Assembly (NCBI RefSeq): GCF_014640975.1
Contig: NZ_BMHO01000001.1
Location: 1,994,166-2,058,165, forward strand
DNA length: 64,000 nucleotides
Source of the DNA: Microbacterium faecale
GTDB taxonomy: Bacteria; Actinomycetota; Actinomycetes; Actinomycetales; Microbacteriaceae
Direction: 5' to 3'
The position numbers and the translations under genes are program-made. Below, piece after piece: positions 59,650-64,000 of the stretch (its first letter is position 1; each line of letters opens with the position of its first letter). The notes beneath the pieces were generated by a model. That model did not search any database, had not been told where the DNA came from, and worked only from the letters and a program-made list of their open reading frames with translations.

Positions 59650-60255
59650 TCATGGCGCGACTCCCGCCGCGCGGAACGCTCGCTCGTAGATCTCGCGAAT
59701 GACCGCCTGTTTCCGGGCGTTGTACTCCATCATCGTCTCGGCCCCGTGGGTGGCGTGCGATGCAGCCTCGCGCTTCACTCGCGCATACCGTGCGCGGTCA
59801 TCGGCGTCGCGCGTGAGGTGGTCGCGGAAGATGCGATGCTTCCACGGCTCGGGCGCATCGGGGGAGAAGACGTGCAGATGAGCCCGTGGCGCGGCGAGCT
59901 TCATCATCCGATGCTCGTGCCACCACGGTTCGCGCACCGTGAGCACGAACCCCACGGACTCGAGCGCGGGCGCCCAGGCCGCCTCAACGTGTGACGACGC
60001 GACGATGAGGTCCACGTCGATGACTGGCTTCGCTGGCAGTCCCGGTACCGAGGTCGAGCCCACGTGCTCCACGAGCAGTGCCCGCGCTCCGAGCGCCGAG
60101 CGCACGCGAGAGGCGATCGTTTCGAACGCGTCCGGCCACGACGGATCCGGTTCGACGATCTCTATTGGCTCGACGACTGGCGCGACGACCCAGGGAGATT
60201 CCCCCTCGGGCGGCTCGTCGTCCGAGAAGGTCGCGATGTCATGTGTCGACGGCAC
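59650..60255 (-). CDS. GrpB-family nucleotidyltransferase-fold protein
   Basis: A 201-residue protein with the GrpB core VEHVGSTSVPGLPAKPVIDVDL and the later YNARKQAVIREIYERA. It is related to the nucleotidyltransferase fold and sometimes fused to dephospho-CoA kinase; the function is unclear. I use GTG 60255 (VPSTHDIATF) because CAGACT lies exactly 6 nt upstream and homologues, as I remember them, start with a similar MPST/MPSY segment. An alternative GTG at 60297 overlaps the upstream methyltransferase stop (GTGA) and would add 14 residues. Confidence 0.85.
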   Translation of the reverse strand: MPSTHDIATFSDDEPPEGESPWVVAPVVEPIEIVEPDPSWPDAFETIASRVRSALGARALLVEHVGSTSVPGLPAKPVIDVDLIVASSHVEAAWAPALESVGFVLTVREPWWHEHRMMKLAAPRAHLHVFSPDAPEPWKHRIFRDHLTRDADDRARYARVKREAASHATHGAETMMEYNARKQAVIREIYERAFRAAGVAP

Positions 60256-60261
60256 GCGATC

Positions 60262-60267
60262 AGTCTG
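60262..60267 (-). promoter_or_regulatory. Possible leaderless -10 element of grpB
   Basis: CAGACT on the minus strand, 6 nt before GTG 60255. It lies within the longer alternative reading frame. Confidence 0.35.
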
Positions 60268-60293
60268 CCAGGGCGTGACCGCGACCCGTTGGA

Positions 60294-60896
60294 TCACACC
60301 CGACGCGCGATAATCGAGGCGTGCGGTCGCGCACCGGCGTCCTGTCGCGTCTCGACGTCGACGACCTCGAGCCCCGCGGATCCGATGGCCTCGCGCAGAC
60401 GCTCAACCGGCCAGAAGAACGCCCTCACGACAGCGTGGTCGAACGACGCGAGCTCGGATCCTTCGAAGAACCCGATGAGAACGGTCCCGCGCGGCCGCAG
60501 CACGCGCGCGATCTCCCGCAGGGCGGGCATGAGCCGCGGCGGTTCGAGGTGGATCAGGGAATACCAGGCGAGCACGCCGCCGTGCGATGCGTCGTCGGCC
60601 TCGATATCGAGCACGGATCCGAGAGAGACATCGATGCCGGGGAAGGCCGTGCGCGCGTGGGTGATGAAGCGCGGTACCGGGTCGATGCCCCGCACATCGA
60701 CGCCGGCGTCATGTAGGAACGCCGTCCAGTGCCCGGGCCCGCATCCGACGTCCAGCACGGGGCCGCGCACCGACGCGCCCCAGGCGGCGATTCGATCGCG
60801 ATCGACGGGCGACATCGCATCGACTGACCCGAGCAGGTCCGCGTACTCGCCCGCGCGCCGCGCATAGGCGTCGCGAACGTCGTCGTCGGTGGGCAT
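60294..60896 (-). CDS. Class I SAM-dependent methyltransferase
   Basis: A 200-residue methyltransferase: motif I VLDVGCGPGHWTAFL (about residues 47-61), VRGIDPVPRF, WYSLIHLEP and RPRGTVLIGFFEG. The substrate is unknown. ATG 60896 has GGAG just upstream and also sits 6 nt after TTGACT. Its stop overlaps an alternative start of the GrpB gene, so they may be co-transcribed. It is divergent from the Nudix gene. Confidence 0.88.
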   Translation of the reverse strand: MPTDDDVRDAYARRAGEYADLLGSVDAMSPVDRDRIAAWGASVRGPVLDVGCGPGHWTAFLHDAGVDVRGIDPVPRFITHARTAFPGIDVSLGSVLDIEADDASHGGVLAWYSLIHLEPPRLMPALREIARVLRPRGTVLIGFFEGSELASFDHAVVRAFFWPVERLREAIGSAGLEVVDVETRQDAGARPHASIIARRV

Positions 60897-60953
60897 GGCT
60901 CCAGTCAAGCGCATCACGCGGGAGCCGGGTACTGCGCGCGGCAGGCCGCCCGG

Positions 60954-60959
60954 TACCGT
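60954..60959 (+). promoter_or_regulatory. Leaderless -10 element of the Nudix-PAP2-GNAT operon
   Basis: TACCGT, exactly 6 nt before GTG 60966. Confidence 0.55.
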
Positions 60960-60965
60960 GTTGTC

Positions 60966-61505
60966 GTGACCGACGAGATCTGGGATCTGTGCGACCGAGA
61001 TGGGCGCCCGACGGGTGAGCATCATCGGCGGGGGACGCCGTTGCCACCCGGGCTCTTCCACATCGTCGCGAGCGTCGCCGCGGTGAGCCCCGATGGCCGT
61101 ATGCTCCTGACGCAGCGCGCCGCCTCGAAGACTCACGCGCTGGACTGGGAGATTCCGGCGGGGAGCGCTCTCGCGGGAGAAGCCAGCGAAGAAGCCGCGA
61201 TCCGAGAGCTCGCCGAAGAGACCGGCATCACCGTCCCGACCGCCGATCTCGTCCTCGTCGGCCGCTTCGTCGAGGCCTCCGCCCTGTTCGACCTCTACGT
61301 CGTCCGCGTCGAACGAGACACGATTCTCGACCCCGACCCCAGCGAGGTCGTCGACACCGCGTGGTCGACTCTCGACGAACTTGATGCTCACGTCGCCGGC
61401 GCGACGATCGCCGCGCCCTGGGTCCCGCGGCTCGCTGAACTGCGCACGCCGCTCGGTCGCGCTGTGGCGCGCATCGCTCCGCCGACCGTCACAATGGACG
61501 GATGA
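60966..61505 (+). CDS. Nudix hydrolase
   Basis: A 179-residue protein carrying an intact Nudix box: GSALAGEASEEAAI followed by RELAEETGI, which fits G-x5-E-x7-R-E-U-x-E-E-x-G-U. The N-terminal WDLCDRDGRPTGEHHRRG resembles isopentenyl-diphosphate isomerase and the YfcD-like subgroup, so the substrate may not be a nucleotide. It is the first gene of a three-gene unit with ATGA overlaps to the PAP2 and GNAT genes. Confidence 0.91.
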   Translation: MTDEIWDLCDRDGRPTGEHHRRGTPLPPGLFHIVASVAAVSPDGRMLLTQRAASKTHALDWEIPAGSALAGEASEEAAIRELAEETGITVPTADLVLVGRFVEASALFDLYVVRVERDTILDPDPSEVVDTAWSTLDELDAHVAGATIAAPWVPRLAELRTPLGRAVARIAPPTVTMDG

Positions 61506-62146
61506 ATCGGCACCGCGCACTGGCCACCGGGGCCGCGTGTGCACTCGCGGTCGTCGTCCTCGCACTCCTCGTCGCGCCCACCCCCGCCGTGACGACTCCG
61601 ATTGACGCGTGGTGGCAGGAGACGATGGAGGGGGCCCGTCCGGACGGAGCCGTCACCGTCGCGCGCGTGCTGAGTTACGTGGGCGGGGGATGGGTCGCCG
61701 TCTGGCTCTGCCCGATCCTCCTCGCCGTGGCCGCCCTGATCGTCCGCGGCTGGCGCACCGCGATCGTCGTGGTCGTGATGCTGCTGCTGAGCACGACGAC
61801 GGTGCAGGTCGTGAAGAATCTTGTTGCACGGGAACGCCCGGACGGCATGCTCGTCGACTCCGACTTCGGATCCTTCCCCTCGGGCCACGCGGCCAACGCC
61901 GCAACGATTGCGGTCGTCCTGTGGCTGATCCTGCCGCGCGTCCTCGGGCTGATCCTCGGCGCGATCTGGGCCGCGGTCATGGCGCTCTCGCGAACCGTGC
62001 TCAGCGTGCACTGGTTGAGCGACGTCATCGGCGGCGCCCTGACGGGCGTCGCGATCGGATTGCTCGTCGCCGCCGCGTTCGGCTCCTGGTCGCGCGCACG
62101 ACCTCGCGCACGGGAACCGATCCCCGCTCCCGGAGAAACCGGATGA
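61502..62146 (+). CDS. PAP2-superfamily membrane phosphatase
   Basis: A 214-residue protein with about five to six membrane helices. The three phosphatase motifs are visible: KNLVARERP, FPSGHAANA and SRTVLSVHWLSDVIGG. The likely substrate is a lipid phosphate or undecaprenyl diphosphate, acting at the outer face of the membrane. The C-terminus is basic and proline-rich. It overlaps both neighbours by 4 nt. Confidence 0.92.
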   Translation: MNRHRALATGAACALAVVVLALLVAPTPAVTTPIDAWWQETMEGARPDGAVTVARVLSYVGGGWVAVWLCPILLAVAALIVRGWRTAIVVVVMLLLSTTTVQVVKNLVARERPDGMLVDSDFGSFPSGHAANAATIAVVLWLILPRVLGLILGAIWAAVMALSRTVLSVHWLSDVIGGALTGVAIGLLVAAAFGSWSRARPRAREPIPAPGETG

Positions 62147-62739
62147 CACGCATTCGCCCATTCCAGCCCGGCGACGAACCCGCCCTCGCGGAGATCTGCG
62201 TCCGCACCGCCGATGCGGGGGCGGACGCCACGGGGATCCTTGCCGACGACCGCCTCTGGGGTGATCTCTTCGTACTGCCGTATGTGGCACGGCACCCGGA
62301 GCTGGCGTGGGTCGTCGAGGCCGACGACCGCCGCGTGATCGGATACATCGTCGCCACGGACGACACCGACGCGTTCGAACGCTGGTTCCGCGACGAATGG
62401 TGGCCGACGCACGCGGGCCGGTACGAAAGGACCGGCGCGCGGCAGTCCGAGTTGGTGCCGTCCGGCGACAAGCGCGGGCCCGGACGCATCGCCCACGCCG
62501 GTGAGTACCCCGCGCACCTGCACATCGACCTCCTGCCGGAAGCGCAAGGGGCCGGTCTCGGACGCCGCCTCATCGAAATGCTCCTCGGTGCACTGTCGCA
62601 CCGTGGCGTGCCCGGGTTACATCTCGGCGTGGATCCGCTCAACACCGGCGCGGCCGCGTTCTACGAACGCCTCGGGTTCGCGCGCCTGCCAACGGACGCG
62701 GGATCCGTCACGTACGCCATGCGGATCCCGGAGCACTGA
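62143..62739 (+). CDS. GNAT-family N-acetyltransferase
   Basis: A 198-residue acetyltransferase. It opens with TRIRPFQPGDEPALAEICVRTADAG (TRIRPFQPGDEPALAEIC), has the CoA-binding loop AQGAGLGRRLIEMLL, and VDPLNTGAAAFYERLGF near the C-terminus. It resembles the O-GlcNAcase-associated or tabtoxin-like GNAT group in size and in its long middle insert. The substrate is unknown. It is the last gene of the Nudix-PAP2 unit, with an ATGA overlap. Confidence 0.9.
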   Translation: MTRIRPFQPGDEPALAEICVRTADAGADATGILADDRLWGDLFVLPYVARHPELAWVVEADDRRVIGYIVATDDTDAFERWFRDEWWPTHAGRYERTGARQSELVPSGDKRGPGRIAHAGEYPAHLHIDLLPEAQGAGLGRRLIEMLLGALSHRGVPGLHLGVDPLNTGAAAFYERLGFARLPTDAGSVTYAMRIPEH

Positions 62740-62782
62740 GGCCGAGCTGACCTCAGCTGGAATCGTCCTGTCGCGCGTCCAC

Positions 62783-62788
62783 TAGCGT
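62783..62788 (+). promoter_or_regulatory. Leaderless -10 element of the broken GNAT gene
   Basis: TAGCGT, exactly 6 nt before ATG 62795, which supports that ATG as the real start of the interrupted gene. Confidence 0.55.
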
Positions 62789-62794
62789 GTCGAT

Positions 62795-63292
62795 ATGACG
62801 TTCACCGTGCGCCGCATCGAAACCGCCGACTGACGAGAATTTCGCGAGATCCGGTTGCGCATGCTCGCCGATACGCCGATCGCGTTCGGTGAGACGCTCG
62901 CGCACGCCCGCGTGCTGGAGGATGACGAGTGGAGGGCGCGTGCGGCGCGGAACACCGAGGGCACGAATATCGGGCTCGCCGCGGTCGATGAGGTGGGGAC
63001 CTGGCTCGGAGTCATGCGCGGATACGTCGACGCACGGGATGGAGCGATGCTCGTCGGTGTCTTCGTGGATCCGGCTTCGAGGGGCCACCACGAAGGCGTC
63101 GCCGACGCGCTGCTCGACGGGATCGTCGAATGGGCCGCCGCGCACGGAGACGCCTTAACGCTGCACGTGCACACCGCCAACCCCCGCGCGATCGCGTTCT
63201 ACGCGCGCCGCGGATTCGTCGACACGGGGCGCACGGTGGAGTACCAGCTCCCGCCATATGGCCTCGAGAACGAGATGCGCCTCGCGATCTGA
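62795..63292 (+). pseudogene. GNAT-family N-acetyltransferase interrupted by an in-frame TGA at codon 13
   Basis: From ATG 62795 the frame reads MTFTVRRIETAD, then TGA (62831-62833), then REFREIRLRMLADTPIAFGE in the same frame to the end. Homologues have Trp in the TADW-like position, so one G to A change (TGG to TGA) explains the break. The rest is intact: GVFVDPASRGHHEGVADALL is the CoA loop and ANPRAIAFYARRGFVDTG the C-terminal motif. Its leaderless-type promoter is also intact. It may be a recent pseudogene, a sequence error, or read through; internal TTG 62855 or ATG 62861 could give a shortened protein. Confidence 0.8.
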
Positions 63293-63366
63293 GCGCCCGA
63301 GGTCAGCGTGGGCGCGCCGGTCGTGTGCACGATTGTGGGCACGGTGCACGGTCGCTGGCAACGCGG

Positions 63367-63372
63367 CATCAT
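63367..63372 (+). promoter_or_regulatory. Leaderless -10 element of the nitroreductase gene
   Basis: CATCAT, exactly 6 nt before ATG 63379. Confidence 0.4.
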
Positions 63373-63378
63373 GGACCG

Positions 63379-63996
63379 ATGGCAGACTTCACACGGCTCC
63401 CGGAACCGTCCCGCGATGATGATGTCGCCCGCGTTCTTCGTGCGCGACGGTCGACGAAGACCTTCTCCGCGGATCCGCTCGACCTGACGAGCATCTCGGC
63501 CGTCCTGTTCGCGACCGGCGGGTCGGTCTCGGGGAGGCGACTGATCCCCTCGGCGCGCGCCACGGATCCGGTGCACCTCACGCTTGTCGCGGGAGACGTC
63601 GACGGCCTCGCGACGGGTGTGTATCTGTACGTCGCGGAGAGTCACGCCCTTCAGATGGTCAGCGACGCGGATGTGCGGCACTGGATCGCCGGCGCGACCC
63701 TGGACGCGCCGTGGGTTGCGACGTGCCCCGGCCTCATCCTGCTGTCGGCCGACCTCGTTGCCGCACGGCGGCGCTTCCCTGACCAGCCCGCGGAGCACGG
63801 GGAGCGTTTCGTCTGGATCGAGACCGGCCACGCTGCGCAGAACGCGTACCTGACCGCAGCGAATCAGGGCCTCGGCACGGTGCTGATCGCTGGCCTCGAC
63901 GATGATCGCGCGGAGGAGACGACCTCCGGCGTCATTCCGGAGGGACACCGTCTTCTCGGCGTGCTTCCGCTCGGGTTCGCGGGGGAGATGTCATAG
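63379..63996 (+). CDS. Nitroreductase family protein (SagB-like)
   Basis: A 205-residue FMN-binding fold. The FMN phosphate site is in RRSTKTFSADPLDLTSISAVL (RRSTKTFSADPLDL), GVYLYVAESHAL is central, and the C-terminal GHAAQNAYLTAANQGLGTVLIAG (GHAAQNAYLTAANQGLG) is typical of SagB-type nitroreductases. Most stand-alone members are of unknown substrate; no thiazole/oxazole peptide cluster is visible here. The stop falls 4 nt before the window end. Confidence 0.9.
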   Translation: MADFTRLPEPSRDDDVARVLRARRSTKTFSADPLDLTSISAVLFATGGSVSGRRLIPSARATDPVHLTLVAGDVDGLATGVYLYVAESHALQMVSDADVRHWIAGATLDAPWVATCPGLILLSADLVAARRRFPDQPAEHGERFVWIETGHAAQNAYLTAANQGLGTVLIAGLDDDRAEETTSGVIPEGHRLLGVLPLGFAGEMS

Positions 63997-64000
63997 TCAC

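Noticed and set aside
60255..60297. GTG 60297 as the only GrpB start
   Set aside because: The GTGA overlap with the upstream gene is attractive, but the family-like N-terminus and a 6-nt-spaced -10 favour GTG 60255. Kept as an alternative.

Overview
The window is a 64 kb stretch of a GC-rich, gene-dense bacterial chromosome. It suggests an actinobacterium of the Microbacteriaceae (Microbacterium-like). The evidence is the actinobacterial mIHF domain fused to guanylate kinase, a helicase-degenerate PriA, a PdtaR-type ANTAR regulator, the Trp-associated membrane protein and HGxxPAAW protein in the trp cluster, HelR, a DUF222-HNH protein, and very common GTG starts. I see no IS elements, prophage, CRISPR arrays or rRNA. 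The genus is an inference from gene content, not a database result.

Region 1 (1-16488): a tightly coupled pyrimidine operon (pyrR end, pyrB, pyrC, a small membrane protein, carA, carB, pyrF) runs without gaps into a fused mIHF-guanylate kinase gene. It is followed by rpoZ, metK, priA, fmt and rsmB. The window then has a convergent membrane-anchored protein of unknown function. Region 2 (16581-32237): rpe, hisE-hisG-hisF-hisI, the trp module (membrane protein, HGxxPAAW protein, trpC, trpB, trpA), lgt, gltB-gltD and pyk. This is central amino-acid and carbon metabolism. coaBC and trpE, often found in these neighbourhoods, are absent from their usual slots.

Region 3 (32285-44556): tRNA-Leu(CAA), pdtaR, a large inverted repeat, a PaaI-like thioesterase, polA, a DUF885 peptidase, a NiaP-like niacin transporter with an operator-like double palindrome, an SGNH hydrolase, a luciferase-like oxidoreductase, a small membrane protein, a divergent VOC/MerR pair, and a tandem pair of paralogous membrane proteins. 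Region 4 (44602-54672): a bidirectional terminator, gdhA, dgt, helR, a DUF1992 gene, a lipoprotein, hrpB and a second luciferase-like gene. Region 5 (54831-63996): an accessory-like set of mostly single-gene units: HAD phosphatase, two methyltransferases, a DUF222-HNH protein, an alpha/beta hydrolase, a HAD remnant, GrpB, Nudix, PAP2, two GNATs (one broken by an in-frame TGA) and a nitroreductase.

The strongest unexplained pattern is regulatory. About twenty genes, nearly all in regions 3-5, have a TANNNT-like -10 hexamer placed exactly 6 (occasionally 7) nt before the start codon. This implies leaderless transcription as the default for single-gene units, while the operons use overlapping stop/start codons and Shine-Dalgarno sites. 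The palindrome GGATCC is also strikingly frequent, at roughly one per 0.6 kb by eye. Other points of interest are the mIHF-Gmk fusion inside a pyrimidine operon, the TGA-interrupted acetyltransferase, and the long hairpin after pdtaR.
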